Notes: a model not told the origin generated them from the letters alone. Counted from the stretch's first letter, positions 33,561-45,917 are shown. The stretch: 64,000 nucleotides of DNA from Takifugu bimaculatus (GCA_004026145.2 SWLE01000586.1:53124-117123); one strand, 5' to 3'. Numbers and translations: made by a program.

Positions 33561-35170
33561 TGATAAGACAGGACACCGACGTGCTGCTTCTTCGTTTACT
33601 CAATCAACTACCAGGTGCGAAGTGCAATGCGCATGTGCGCTATAACAACTCTCACAGAACTCACATTGAAATGGATAACAGATATCCAACAGTCCAAATA
33701 AACAGTTTCTATACTATCTCTGTGGTTGTTAATCAATACACCACATGGAGAATGCAATTTCTGCCGCTCATGCTACCAAATGGCTGAAATGGATGAAGTA
33801 CAGGTGTGGAAAATGGAGATATATATTGTGTAAACAACTGCACCATCCTGGGGGAGATGAGGAAGATGAAGAGGGGGAAGGTCAGCAGCGATTATAGCAG
33901 CAGTTTCTGTTCGATTTAAATTAGATTAATAGAAATGTATGAGTTACTGTCTCCCTCTAGTGGACAGTGAGGTACACTACAGCCAGTGGTCAATTATAAA
34001 AATAATGATAATTTTCTGTGCTGTTTCACATTCCATCCACCTTTAAATGTGTTTTGGGGGCTTTCACGTCTTTGTGGCGTGTCATCGGTGTATTAACTTT
34101 AAGGTTAAAGCTAATACGCTGCTTTCCAAGCTACTACGCAAATTACATTCTTTTATCTAAATAGTTGATCCAAACAACAGCAGTTGAATGTTACTGAACA
34201 AAACTCGCAATAAACTTTTTTATATCCTTTTTTTAAATAGAGACGCGGTGGTGCTTGTATCCTCCTGTTTGCAGGTCTCTGAAGGCCCAGTCTGGGTAAC
34301 CACATGTTCTGAGATGATCCTGTTCCTTCTTCCTGCCTGGGGTTGTGGTGGCTACTTCTTTAGCCCTGTTATAGGGTTCTGATTCCACCCAACTTGTGTT
34401 CCAGTGGGTGGTGAGAGTCCAATGGGAGGTGCTGATCTGTGTGTGGGTGTTCTGTGGACCTCGATGCTGAGCTTTGTGTCCTCTGGTGGTTGTGGTCTCT
34501 ATTGCCTCGGGGGTGTGCGTGACACGTCCAGTGGACGCAGAGCTCTTATTAGGATAACTCTGACCTGGATGATTGAGACTGGTCTCAGAACTGGGAGGAT
34601 ATTCTGACACCCTGCCAAGAAATTGATCAAACTGTCCAGAAACACCAGTTTATTGGATACGAGCATTGTGAAGCTGCTCTCAAAGAAGGGCTCCAATGTT
34701 GGACTGGAATGAGCTGTCAAGATGTTTAACATTCAGTTTAATGCTTAACGGTTGCATCACCATCGTGGAAGAATCATAGCAAAATATTTGGGTAATAATT
34801 TGGGACACGATGGGGTAAAATTGCATTATTAAATTATTTTCAGAACAAATGTTACAGTACGTCATATATGCAGCGATTTAACCCACTCACACATTTACGT
34901 TTGTGGCTTTGATGCACAGCAGCTTTAAATACTTCGCATGAGATTATTTTTGTGAGGTCATCACAGATAAAAGGCCATTTTGGGTTGTAAGCTTTGATTC
35001 AAAGTAAAAAGTCTTCATATTAAAGTGTTGCTGCTGCACCTACAGACATTACCCGTTAAAGGTTGAGCTGAAACCACCATCAGATCTGCCCCTCATTCTT
35101 CGATCCTTCCACCGAGCATCACCCTCCAAGAGAGACAATCTCCATACTGACGTGCACACGCGTTAAAGGT
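33561..35170. other. No firm gene; unassigned repeat-like block at 34240-34730
   Basis: 33561-34240 has no gene. 34240-34730 has open frames on both strands and a composition different from its flanks, suggesting a mobile-element fragment, but I could not name the family. 34730-35170 precedes the gene at 35361 and holds no clear feature. Confidence 0.3.
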
Positions 35171-35360
35171 CCAAAGGTCAGTAACTGGGAGTTGATGACT
35201 GGCGGGGGCGTGAGCCCCTCACCTGTGCTAGTCTGGGCTGGGGAGGGGGCGAGGCGGGACTTTCCTCTTTCTCCATGAGGCGGGAGCAGTGAACGGATCT
35301 GTTCATGACTGTTAGAGTGTGTGTGGTCATGGCAGTGGCTTTTTGTTGTTTCTGCTCCAG

Positions 35361-37420
35361 GCTGCAGAAGATGGGCTGTTCCTGTAGCACTTCTTCTGAC
35401 GAGTGGAGTGACAGCGACAGCAGTCTGTCAGAACTCCCACCCTTCGTTAGACGGAGCACGAAGACGGTGGAGCTGAGGCAGCACACCTCCGCAGGAAGCC
35501 AGCATGCATGCTTGGATGAGGAGGTTAAAGGAGACGGCAGTGGCACATGTGAGGAACCCCTGGAATCACATCCCCGGGTGGCTCTGCCCAGACTGAGCAC
35601 AGGCGGAGAGGAAAACACTCCAGATGGGTCAAAGCCGTCCAAACCGGTCCAGTCAACTCTTGTTGGGCCACCGTCCGTTGCTTTCATGGTGACTGAGGCA
35701 TCAGGTGACCAGCAGAGGCCGATGGTTGATCCAGAACAGCAACGCGACGTTAAGGACGGCGAGGAGGTCCGTGTTGTACTGACGGATCCGCATCAGGCGT
35801 TGAAAACACAAACCCACAGCTGCATCCGTCCCATTGATGCTGATGACCTCGAGCAAGAGCAGAACCAGTGTCCAACAGATGAGTCTGGTCCATCCACGGT
35901 TCTGCAAACCAGTTTGTTACCACCACCTATTGAACCAGAAACTGGTTTATTACCACCACCTCCTGAACCAGAAACTGGTTTATTACCACCTCCTCCTGAA
36001 CCAGACACTGGTTTATTACCACCTCCTCCTGAACCAGACACTGGTTTATTACCACCTCCTCCTGAACCAGAAACCAGTTTATTACCACCACCTCTTGAAC
36101 CAGACACTGGTTTATTTCCACCACCTCCTGAACCAGACACTGGTTTATTACCACCACCTCCTGAACTGTCTCTTTTGAGTGAGGTCAACGTGCGTCTGAC
36201 CACGGGATCCTCGCCACATATCGTTCAACAAACTCACCGTGGATCCACCAAATCCGAGATCGACTGGCAGGACAATGCGGCGCTCCAACGTCCGTGGCTT
36301 CCAGTGAATTCCCGCGTAAGGAAAATCCCAAGCCGAGAAGAGGGCGATGGTCCCTCAGTCTCAATTTGCTTTTATAAAACACTCGAAGACCTGGGCCCCC
36401 CGAGACCTGAGTGTCAGGATGTTGGCACTCAAACTTTGCCCCCTGGTGCTGGTGGAGATGCTCCTACTCCATCTTCCAAGATTCACTCCGTCTGTCCTGA
36501 GTGGCGGGTGATGGCTGAAGGGGGCAACAGCGGGGACAAGCCGAAGGCAACGGTGTGGTCCCAGGGCACACCCCAGGCTGGGTTCCCCCAGAGGGGGGGC
36601 GGTGTGGACATCCCAGGGCCAGTGTTGGAGCCCCGGCCCTCCAAGAATATTCAACCAATGTTGAATCGGTAAGTTTATGTCCCCCACCCTCGCTCACACT
36701 TTATTTCACCTGTGGAGCACTTGGTAACACCTGAGACCTGTTCCTCTTCAGGGGTCTGGAGCAGAGATCAAAGACCAAGGCCGACTACCAACCAGCTCAT
36801 CTGCCAGGACAGCAAGTAAGTTTTGGGTGTTGAGTTGTTTTTGATGCTTGATTTGATGCTTGATTTAATTGTGTCCATTCATGTTACTCATTCATAAAGT
36901 GAATGTCCTGATTGGTCATAGACATATCAACATTTATCGGGTTTAAGACCCCTGACAGGACAAATACCCCAGGTTATAGCAGACCTGTTCAAAGATGCTC
37001 ATGGTGGAAACTAAATCCTGGTTCTCTGACTTTTCAGGTGGGCTCCAAACTGACCTACGCACAGGTCTTGATGATGCCCCCACGGAAGCGTGCCCCACCC
37101 CCAGACCTGAGCCCCCCCTACCCAGAACAAGAGCCCCAACCAGCTGGGACTCGCCGTCCACTAAAGCTGAGATATGCAAGGCTGTGAACGGACCGCTATG
37201 GATATTTGGTTTTTAGTCTTTACAAAAGAAGCTGAACAAAATCAACTCTTCAATTGCTGCTTTAGGGGATTTTTTTCTTTAGTTTGTTTAGGTCTTTTAA
37301 AAAAAATCCAGGTTCTGTTCCCATGTTTGATTGTTCCAGTGTTTTTCTTTAAACACACCTGCATAATTGATGCTCATAATTCTGATTTCTTCTATTAAAA
37401 AGCACTGAGCAATATGTCTG
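35361..37420 (+). CDS. Predicted lipid-anchored proline-rich protein with two ITIM-like motifs
   Basis: Exons: 35361-36668 (acceptor TCTGCTCCAG; ATG at 35371), 36752-36815 and 37038-37187. They join in phase to 503 residues. The N-terminus MGCSCSTSSDEW has Gly2 for N-myristoylation and Cys3/Cys5 for palmitoylation, so membrane anchoring is likely. Residues ~183-270 are eight 11-residue repeats (LLPPPPEPETG type), possible SH3 or WW ligands. The last exon has LTYAQV (Tyr461) and a C-terminal LRYARL (Tyr500). Both fit the ITIM pattern [I/V/L/S]xYxx[I/V/L], which binds SH2 phosphatases when phosphorylated. I do not recognise the family. An upstream in-frame ATG at 35305 exists, but the splice acceptor at 35360 favours 35371. 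A signalling role is inference. Confidence 0.7.
35915..36172 (+). repeat. 33-bp coding repeat, eight units
   Basis: Tandem 33-bp units of the form GGTTTATTACCACCTCCTCC plus GAACCAGA(A/C)ACT encode LLPPPPEPETG variants. Units differ by few substitutions, so the array is young or homogenised. It is entirely within the first coding exon of the gene at 35361. Confidence 0.9.
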
Positions 37421-38039
37421 TTTGCATCTTTTTTTTATCTCATGTTGGTCCTGAGTTTGTTCGGCTTTTATTTGAGTTCATCAGGAGTGTTTTGGATGTA
37501 GAAACTTCTGTTTGAGTAAAAAGGATTTGTTGATGGACCTCATTCACATTCTGTCCAGTGTGAAATCACAGAATCTGAAAACACTGACTTTGATGAGTGT
37601 TTAAAACCATTACAAGTGTTTAAACACCATTTAAACATGAATGTGTGCAGAATATCCAGGTACAGGTGAGTTACTGATGGATGTAAATATGACTGAACAC
37701 CACTAAAATGTATTCTGCACTTTGTTGTTCTCTGTTTTTTGTCATAACGTCTTCCACCCAGCAGGGGGCAGAATATCCATAAGGTTTATTGCTCTTTTTC
37801 GTTGCCACGTGCTTGTTAACGAGGATGATTTCATTCCTGAGGGCCGTAATGAATAAGATGAATAATACTAATGAAATAATGCGCGTTAGCTGGAGAGTTG
37901 ATGCACACCTTGGTGTCACTGCCACATCAGTCTTGTTCAGCCATCACACATCTGTTTAAAAGCCGTTTGACCTTTAATTTGACATTATTCTGCCCAAATC
38001 ATCTCAGCATCCAGGTGTGGGAACAGTGACACAAAACAG
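37421..38039. other. No gene recognised
   Basis: Intergenic, A/T-rich sequence between the gene at 35361 and the LINE at 38040. No supported coding region. Confidence 0.4.
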
Positions 38040-40005
38040 ATCAAACCTTATTGGCTATAGGTGCTCCGCCAAGCCTCTCAAACTGAAGTGAATGTATATT
38101 TAAAGGTCCTGTCTGAGTTCTCTGATTTCTTATCTGACTTGGTCCTTAGAACAGACAAAGTCATTATCATTGGAGACTTTAACATCCATATAGACGTTGT
38201 AAATGACAGCTTTAGAAATGGCTTCATTTCATTACTTGAGTCAGTTGGTTTCCTCCAGCAGATAAACCAACCAACTCATAGCTTCAACCACACCCTAGAT
38301 CTAGTCCTGACCTATGGTGTTGAGGTAGAACATGTATCAGTGTTCCCTCAGAACCCAGTCCTGTCAGATCATTCATTGATCACTTTTACATTTATGATTA
38401 AGAATTCTTCTATGCTCAGAACAAAGTATTACTATAGCAGATGTCTTTCAGATAATGCTGTAGCTAATCATTATAATCTTAGCCCTGCTGAGGTTGACTA
38501 TTGCTGAAGGTGCAGCAACCTCACTGAGAATCACGCTTGATTCTGTTGCCCCCCTGAAAAAGAAAATAGTAAATCAGAGGAGGTGTGCCCCCTGGTATAA
38601 TTCACATATCAGGACCCTCAAGCAGAAAGTGCGAAGACTAGAAAGGAAGTGGCATTCTTGTAAAATAGACAGCTATCATGTAGCCTGGAAAGACTGTCTA
38701 GTAGTTTACAAAAAGGCCCTTCGCAAGGCTAGAACAGCTTATTTTTCTTCTTTAATTGAGGAAAATAAGAGCAACCCCAGGTTTCTTTTCAGCACTGTGG
38801 CCAAATTAACCAAGAGTCACAGTGTTTTAGATCCACGTATCCCTTCTTCTCTTAGTGGTGAAGACTTCATGAGCTTCTTCACTGATAACGTTCTAGCTAT
38901 CAGAGAGAAAGCTAACCAGGCCATCCCAACAACTGGACCATCACCAGATGTGCTGACTGTGGGAACATACAGGGTGTCCAACAAGCCCTTAAACTCCTTC
39001 ACCCCTATATATTTTTCTGAGGCGGTCATCTAGCGATGATTTACTATTCAGAAATCCAAGACCACCATGTGTCCTTTAGATCCCATCCCAACCACACCTG
39101 TTGAAGGATGTTTTACCATTGATAGGCAGTTCTGTCCTGGACCAGATCAGTGGTTCTTTAGTGACAGGTTATGGACCCCGGTCCTACAAGGTGGCAGTGA
39201 TTAAGCCGTTGCTTAAAAAACCATCACTGGATCCTGACGTATTAACAAATTATAGGCCAATATCCAACCTTCCTTTTATCTCTAAAGTTCTAGAGAAGGT
39301 GGTGGTGACTCAGTTTACTGGAGCACCTGCAGAGGAACAGCCTGTTTGAGATGTTCAGTCAGGCTTTAGAGCTCATCACAGCACAGAAACAGCACTTCTT
39401 AAAGTTACTAATGATCTTCTCATAGCTTCAGATCATGGACTGGTCTCTATGCTGGTTCTGCTGGACCTCAGTGCCTGCTTTTGATCCAGTTGATCACAGC
39501 ATCCTGTTACAGAGACTGGAACATGTGATTGGGATTAAAGGGACAGCACTAGACACCTCCTTTTCCTCTCCTTTCCTCCTCCTCATCAAGCAGACTAGTT
39601 ATGATGATTCCTGTGTAGTTTTTCTGCTCCCGCCCCCCGCCCCTCTCTCTATTCATTTACAGGTATCGCTGCCTCGGAGCTGCATGATGACCTCCGGCCC
39701 CGCTGACCCATTGTATAGTGTATTTTTGTGTGTGTTTCTCTCCTCTCCTCTCCTCTCCTCCTCCTCTCCTCTCCTCTCCTCTCCGCTCCTCTCCTCTCCT
39801 CTACTCTCTCTATACCCAGCTGTCCATCAGCAGGAGGGTCCCCCTACATGAGCCTGGTCCTGCTCAAGGTTTCTTCCTGTTAAAGGGGAGTTTTTTCCTT
39901 GCCACTGTTGCTTGTCTGGGGTCAGGCCCTGGGATTCTGGAAAGCGCCTTGAAACAATTTTGATTGTATAAGACGCTATATAAATAAAGATTGATTTGAT
40001 TTGAT
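38040..40005 (+). mobile_element. L2/Maui-like LINE, 5'-truncated and internally deleted
   Basis: Endonuclease C-terminal part (38061-38507): KVIIIGDFNIHIDV and PVLSDHSLITF. Linker (38494-39033): LKKKIVNQRRCAPWYNSHIR. Reverse transcriptase start (39150-39345): VAVIKPLLKKPSLDPDVLTN and YRPISNLPFISKVLEKVV. Then a FDPVDHSILLQRLE scrap, after which most of the RT including the YADD block is deleted. A pyrimidine-rich (TCTCC)n tract lies at 39738-39810. The standard tail ends ATATAAATAAAGATTGATTT. Several frame changes. Not functional. Confidence 0.85.
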
Positions 40006-40206
40006 CGATAGAGAAGAAAATTCCAAGGCAGGCAGGGTCAAAACCAATAAGGCCAATCAAACTGCTGGGAAGTCAGACATGGAGCAATAACAATCTGGCA
40101 AGGCATGGATGTCCAGCAGTGCCTTAAATAGGCCTAAGAGGGTGCAACAAGTGAAATGATGAAAGCTGATCAAATGGGTGTGGAGGAGGGGCGTGGCAGA
40201 GTGAGT

Positions 40207-40351
40207 GGAACTTTCCACCTCAGCACGAGAGCAGAAGAGCAGGCAGTGACAAAATAAGTACAGTCTCTGGCCGGGCCTGTGAAGGCATGGGGAGCAACTG
40301 ACCACTTATTCACACCCAAATGAGCTCAGCCTGTGGTAAACCTGCCCCAGG
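40207..40351 (+). promoter_or_regulatory. NF-kB-like site and possible first exon of K4
   Basis: GGAACTTTCC (40207-40216) differs by one base from a classic kappa-B site. About 100 nt on, an ATG (40320) opens a short reading frame ending at a CAG|GTAAGT donor (40351). The mirrored copy is at 56941-56787. It may be the leader of the kinase gene, whose first in-frame exon (41302) starts right after an acceptor and so needs an upstream exon. Inferred only. Confidence 0.35.
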
Positions 40352-41301
40352 TAAGTCTGTCTTGTGATAAATGGCCAAAGCAGCCACTGAAGCTTGGGTG
40401 TACAACTGAAGATATGCTGCATGGGCAAAAGCATCGCTATGTGGTCCTCATCTACCACAACTCACTCAAGGCAAGTGCTCAGTCAATTTTTTTAGAGCTT
40501 GTAACATCTAGTCCTATCAAGCAATCTGTGAAATAAAAGTATTCTCTTGAAGACTTAAAATTCATTCAGTCTGTTACCCACCAAAAAGTTCATCCATGAG
40601 CCCTTAGCCTTGGCATTCCTATTTTTTTTACTGGTGTAATTAAGTCCATTGACAGAGGACAAGCCTCAGCTTTGGTTGTGATGGTAGTTTCTTGACTAGC
40701 TGTTTAGGATGGGGATACCCCATTACTGTAATATCACTTATACTTTGAAGATAAAAGGCAACCCTTCACATCAAACTCAGACAGTCACTGTAAGCAGTAT
40801 AATTTTATATATATCTACACAAATGTATATGGATCTGCTGAATAAAGTAAGTGAACTAAAATCTACTAATGCAACAATAACAGACCTTTTTAAGAACATT
40901 AGATTGGATCTGACTGAGGGTAACACCCAATACTGTAGCAAAACTGCATGTACAGTGAGGCAATAAAAGTATGGTGGCTAGTGGAGGCTTGAGAAGCTAT
41001 CTTAGCATGACTGCTCTCGATGTTTACGTAATTTAAAAAACTTTCCTTCACAAGTTTGACCTGTTCAAATGATTGTAAATGCAACAACCTGACATTTTGA
41101 TGGCATGGCAATTTGATGTGGTAGTTATTGTCTAGTGGTAGATTTGGTCCTGCCTCCTTCCCTTTTTGGTGGTACCCCAGCCACGGCAGTACTCCAGCTG
41201 CCCCATTGTGACGGCATCTTCTTGACGAGATTACAACATTACTAATAAATGTTGTACAATTACCAACATATTCACCAAATTGAATTTTCATTGCAGAAAT
41301 A
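40352..41301 (+). other. Kinase 5' intron region with exon-like ORF
   Basis: 40700-40785 looks like an exon (acceptor CTGTTTAG, donor GTAAGC) reading MGIPHYCNITYTLKIKGNPS. The open frame continues to 40966 with a helix-like part (YMDLLNKVSELKSTNATITD). The right arm keeps the same frame at 56430-56146. I do not recognise the protein. It may be a small gene or extra kinase exons. Confidence 0.35.
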
Positions 41302-44300
41302 ATGCCATCAACAATAATAAAGGTAAGACTTCAAGCTGTATTTATAATGTAAAACCTGTCTTTAGGAGGTCACATGACACAGTTGGCACAGCAGCAGAGT
41401 CACTGCTGATTTTCCCAACAGGAATATTGTACTGTACCATACACGTTACGTTTTGGAGGTTTGATTGGCCATCGTAGATCAGGTCCCAATTCCAGCACTT
41501 GTATGCTATTTGTAAATAAGCTATCAATATATAGATCCCAGGATTGGACGGCTCCATCTTGCCGTATTACAAGGACACGGATAATGCTTCAGTTGTGTGT
41601 TTGAGGTTTTCATGTTGACTAAATGGTTTCTCTCCATGGTGATTGTCTCTTTACAGTAAGTGCTGGTGATGTTCTACTACACAGCAGGAAGTCTGGGTTT
41701 GTTGTGCAGGAGATTATAGGTGAAGGAGCATTTGGGGAAGTAGCCAGGTGCCAAAACACAAATACAAAAGCGACTGTGCGATCAAGTTCATCAAGGACTT
41801 CAAAAAGTGGCCAAAGAGAAGTAAGGAAAAATAATTTACCCCTGGAAATCGTTCTTTCTGAAAATGGCAATAACCACTTCCTTGAAAACAATTGCTCTCT
41901 AGGCCATATTTTGGTCTCTTATCAGTCATGTTGATCCTTCACAGAAAATGATATTGGAACGCATCCATTCCAGTCTCCGTGTGAATCATGCACACTTTGT
42001 GAAGCTCTTGGACCATTTTCACCACAACAGTCGGCTCTGTCTGGTGTATGAGATGCTGAGCATGGACTTCTTTAATGTTCTTCAATTAAGAAAAGGCAAA
42101 CCACTGTGTGTGTCTAAACTTCGACCAATTGCAAAGCAGGTAAACTATTATTTAGCAAACCTTTCTGTGATAATATTCTACAACTTGCATAAATTGATCA
42201 CAGAGCATCCTACTTTTAATTTGAAAAAGTTTTAATTTTCTTCCAGCTGTTTATGGCTCTATCAGACCTCAAGAAACTTGGAATCCTGCACACCGACTTA
42301 AAACCAGACAACATCATGTTAGTGGACCAAAGAGGATTAAAAATTAAACTAATAGACTTTGGACTGGCACTTCGGACCCATGAGGCCAAGACAGAGACCA
42401 TCATGCAGGCAACTGGACTGAGGTTATTTGTCCTGCAGTAATAATATTATTATTAAGTTATCTTTTTTTCTTTTATTTTTTACATATAACATTTTTTTTT
42501 ATTTTGACTTGTGTTTTTTAGGGCTCCAGAAATTATGCTCGGTCTCCCCTTCTCGTATCCACTTGATATTTGGGGAGTCGGCCAAATCCTTTTGTTTTTA
42601 TTCAACCATCAAACCATCCGCAATTGCTCATCATATCAAAATGCAAGTATACTTGACAAAAATATCTATAGGCAATGAGAGCATGTCCTCTTAACAACTG
42701 TGAATGTTTGGTTTACAGATGAGACCACATGATAGATCTACTGGGTATGCCCCCAAACTACATATTAAATGCTGGGAGATACACCAGCAGATATTTTGTA
42801 AAGGTGGCAAACCATTCTGGTTATTCATGGAGATTAAAGGTGAGCACATGTTCTCTGCACTTTGATCCTGATCTTATCCACCACTGCTAACATAAATATG
42901 TTAATCACTCATACTATTTCCAAGGGTCCAAGGATATTTGAATTTGGGTGTAACATCTCAAATCCTTTTCCTATCTGCTGAAATGCTGGGAGGGCAGGAA
43001 AAGTGGATGTTCACTGACTGTTGGCTTTGTTCTTTCAGACACCAGTTGAATATGGTCCAGCTAACTTAAAGAACTTCAATGATGTTCCTCAGTCTTTTAG
43101 ATATTCTCTAACACAACTGTTTTCGGTAAGCACTCTTTTTTTTTAACCAGTTATAATTAATTTCATTGTTCCTGATTGATTATCTTTGTATTAAATCACT
43201 GATTCCAATGGCAGGCCAATCCAACAAATGACAAAAATGAAATGAAGGAGCGCAGGGCTCTTTATTATCTCCTGAAGAAGTTATTCCACTTTGATGAGCG
43301 TCAGAGAATCTCTCCTGAGAAAGCCCTGCAGCATGACTTTATAACAACGGGGCACCTGAGAACAGTGGAGAGCAAAGACTAGTGAGTGACATTTTTTCTA
43401 TTTGATATCAGTGAGGTTATAGGTTTTTGAAACATTTAAAGAGACATATCAAGCCACACAGCACAGCTAACTCCCACTATATAGCTGATTCTACTGAGTA
43501 CTGTGTATCATTAATTAGATGTTATATTTGTACCAGTTAAAGCCTTCTGGTCATTAGCATTAAAATTAAGCATATTTTGTTATTGTACATTTTTAATTTA
43601 CACAATGTGTTTTTTGCAGCTTGAAAATGTGTGAAAAAATGAACAGTTTGGCGTTCACAGAGGTTTCAGCTGATAACTCAAATGAGAAGAGAAACAAAAA
43701 AGTCCGAAATAAGCTCTTCTCAGAAAGAGGCAAAGACTTTGGAGAAGGAAAAGAAGCCCACCAAAGAAAGGGACATCAAATCCTTTAAGGAAAAAGTGTT
43801 AAAGGCAGAATCCAGCGAGTCCTCTGAGGTAGAAACCATCATGTCCTTGAAGGGAAAATTCACTGAATCTCTAGAGGAAATAGACTGTGAGCCCTCACAA
43901 AAAGAAATCATTGGGACCTTACCAGAAAAAGACAGTAATTTCTCAGAGGAGCTTCTCTGCCTTGCTAGTAACAGGAAGTCCACTGAAGGGGAGGTCAATA
44001 AGGCCAAACATACGGAGTCCCAAGTGGAAGAAGAGAGTGAGTCCTCACAGAAGGAAATCAGCGATACTAAATCTACGGAGAGCCCAGTGGAATACATAGA
44101 GTCCTCGCAACAAGAGTCCTCTGAAGATTCTACTAGTGATACTTCTTGTGTAGATACCTCAGTAGACAATGCTACCTCACTATGTGAGGAAGAAACAGTC
44201 TCCAGTAAATGGAACTTCTGATGGTGCATCCTCTGAAGCTGACAGCTATTCATCAGAGGGTGTCTCCAGTAGTGACTACTCTGATGCCACCACGTCTGAA

Positions 44301-44429
44301 AAAAGCAGCAAGTCACCTTCTAAAAAGAAAGGCGTGTTTAGGGTTAAAGTCTCTAAATGGTTTGCCAAAGTCTGCAGGCATATAAAGAGTGTATTCTGCA
44401 GCTGCATGGAAGTCAACTGTGTTGAATAG
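41302..44429 (+). pseudogene. HIPK-like kinase, left-arm copy (K4)
   Basis: All nine exons are present: 41302-41322, 41657-41820, 41945-42139, 42247-42422, 42522-42642, 42719-42839, 43039-43125, 43215-43381, 43620-44429. Visible kinase motifs: GEGAFGEVARC, catalytic loop HTDLKPDNIML, DFGLA, RAPEIMLGLP, then the LLGMPPNYI and DERQRISPEKAL segments. Exon five ends in a GC donor (AAT|GCAAGT); only this choice keeps phase. Lesions against the right arm: 1 nt missing in exon 1, +3/-1 and other changes in exon 2, +1 in exon 6 (ATGAGACCAC), loss of 12-13 nt near 43700, and an extra A at about 44207 that ends the tail early. It is therefore a pseudogene. Confidence 0.8.
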
Positions 44430-44444
44430 TGTGTGAGTCTAAGG

Positions 44445-44934
44445 CAGGCATGGGCAAACTAAGGCCCGGGGGCCACACGCGGCCCGTTAAACGTTTTAAT
44501 CCGGCCCGCCAAACTTGAAAAATTAAATGAATAAACCTTGTTAATGTTAAATTTTCACTGCAATTCTGGTGTTTTCCCACTAGAAAAAAGACAGTCAGGA
44601 GGAGAGTGATGGTGATATCCTGAAGGATAACAGAACTTTCAGTGCTTTAAAATAGAAATGGTTATTAATTTTTTTTTAAAAAGGCACATTTTATTCATTT
44701 GATTTTAAGTGTTTTAAGACTCATTCCAAAGTCAGATATTTTGTCTCTTCATTTTCATTTGAAATTAAAGCACATGTTTTAAAGCACATGTTTTCTCCAT
44801 ATCCCAAGATATTTTTTCTCCAATGAGGTGAGGTTACCAAAGCACTCCATCCATCCATCTGCTCCTGGTCCGGCCCCTTTGTCAAATGTTAGAACCCATT
44901 GTGGCCCACAAATCAAAATGTTTGCCCACCCCTG
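44445..44934. mobile_element. Non-autonomous hAT element with 8-bp target duplication
   Basis: The 490-bp insertion starts CAGGCATGGGCAAACTAAGG and ends TTTGCCCACCCCTG, giving terminal inverted repeats CAGGxxTGGGCAAAC. It is flanked by GTCTAAGG on both sides (44437-44444, 44935-44942). An 8-bp duplication and CAGG ends are hallmarks of hAT transposons. No transposase is inside. The empty site is present in the other duplicon copies. Confidence 0.92.
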
Positions 44935-45099
44935 GTCTAAGGACTTGTGGGTGTGCTGTCTGTGCTTGAATTATGGTTTGTATTATTAAAGAAGATATGG
45001 ATTGTGATAGTGTGTTGATTCACTGGGTGGAAAGGTGGAATCCAGCACAAAAAAGCTCATAGATTGATTAAAAACAAACAAAAACATCATTTTGTAAAT

Positions 45100-45496
45100 C
45101 TAATCCTCAACTAATTCGCTATCGTCGGTGTGAGGACGTTAAATTAACCAGCGCCCCGTAAAACGAGCTAAAGCGCCGACTGGTCCGCTCAAATCTCCGA
45201 TTAACTCAATGCAGAACAGAGCGGGAAAACGGCTCAGAACCGACAAAAGCTTCGTGTTTAACTCGTTGTTGTCACCGGGTAAGCTAAAGTTATGAAGCTC
45301 GACATGGTTATATTTCAAAGTCTTGTGGTTCTAACGTGCCCAGATTCCACAGAATTGGACGGCGTTAAGCGGTCCAAAACGGGTGGTTCTGATCGCGAAT
45401 CTGTGTGGGGGGAGGGGTGGAGCAGCTCCCAGCCAGTGGGTGTGGGAGGGGCTGCCTGTGTGCGTCACATTCAGCGGGAAAATAACCCGATTTCAA
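45100..45496 (+). promoter_or_regulatory. CpG-rich upstream region of exon X (left arm)
   Basis: Copy of 2160-2545, with small deletions such as the loss of TTCGCC near 45270. Position directly before exon X suggests a promoter. Confidence 0.4.
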
Positions 45497-45590
45497 ATGG
45501 CAGCTTTCGAATTTCCCATTGTACGTGAACCCACCGCCATTTCAATTGATCTAGTCCCAGCCTCGCGCTTCACTCCATTTGGCGCTTCAC
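45497..45590 (+). CDS. Exon X, left-arm copy
   Basis: 94-nt exon with ATG at 45497 and a GTAAGC donor, same phase as at 2546-2639. It reads MAAFEFPIVREPTAIS with few substitutions further on. Downstream intron sequence continues to about 45918 and is then replaced by kinase intron sequence, so the second exon seen at 3077 is absent. Confidence 0.45.
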
Positions 45591-45917
45591 GTAAGCACAA
45601 ATCTTCTACATCGCTCTGTTCGTTTCAATGACTTTCACAGCTGCTCAATGAACTAATTCAAGCTAAAGCTTCACAATCCCATTATTCCGTGTCTCAGTGT
45701 AAAGAATTGACCGCTTCTGTGTTGTTTCCATTACATCGCTCTCGTGCTCCACGTTGCTAATATCTGGTCATTCTGCCGTGATTGATATTAACGCTGTCTG
45801 ACATCAATAGCGTTTTATTTTAACATTTTTACCATCGTGCTGGTTAAGTTGTTAATTGCGGAGGCAAAGTAACCTAAACCATTGTCGGCATTAAGATCTG
45901 CATGGGACTCCAAATGG

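Larger units (their letters stand above)
40006..45600 (+). repeat. Left arm of large inverted repeat
   Basis: From about 40011 (GAGAAGAAAATTCCAAGGCA) this matches the reverse complement of 57133 downward, continuing through the kinase gene and exon X to the exon X donor at 45590, which pairs with 52315. The arm is ~5.6 kb, including a 490-bp hAT insertion not present in the right arm, and the spacer is ~6.7 kb. The L2 tail ends exactly at its outer edge. Confidence 0.85.

Noticed and set aside
34233..34732. Coding gene on - at 34.2-34.7 kb
   Set aside because: Frames are short and on both strands, with no splice support. It looks like an unassigned repeat fragment.
35793..36203. Long - strand ORF rich in Gly (GGGNKPVSGS repeats)
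   Set aside because: It is the antisense shadow of the proline-rich 33-bp coding repeat on +.
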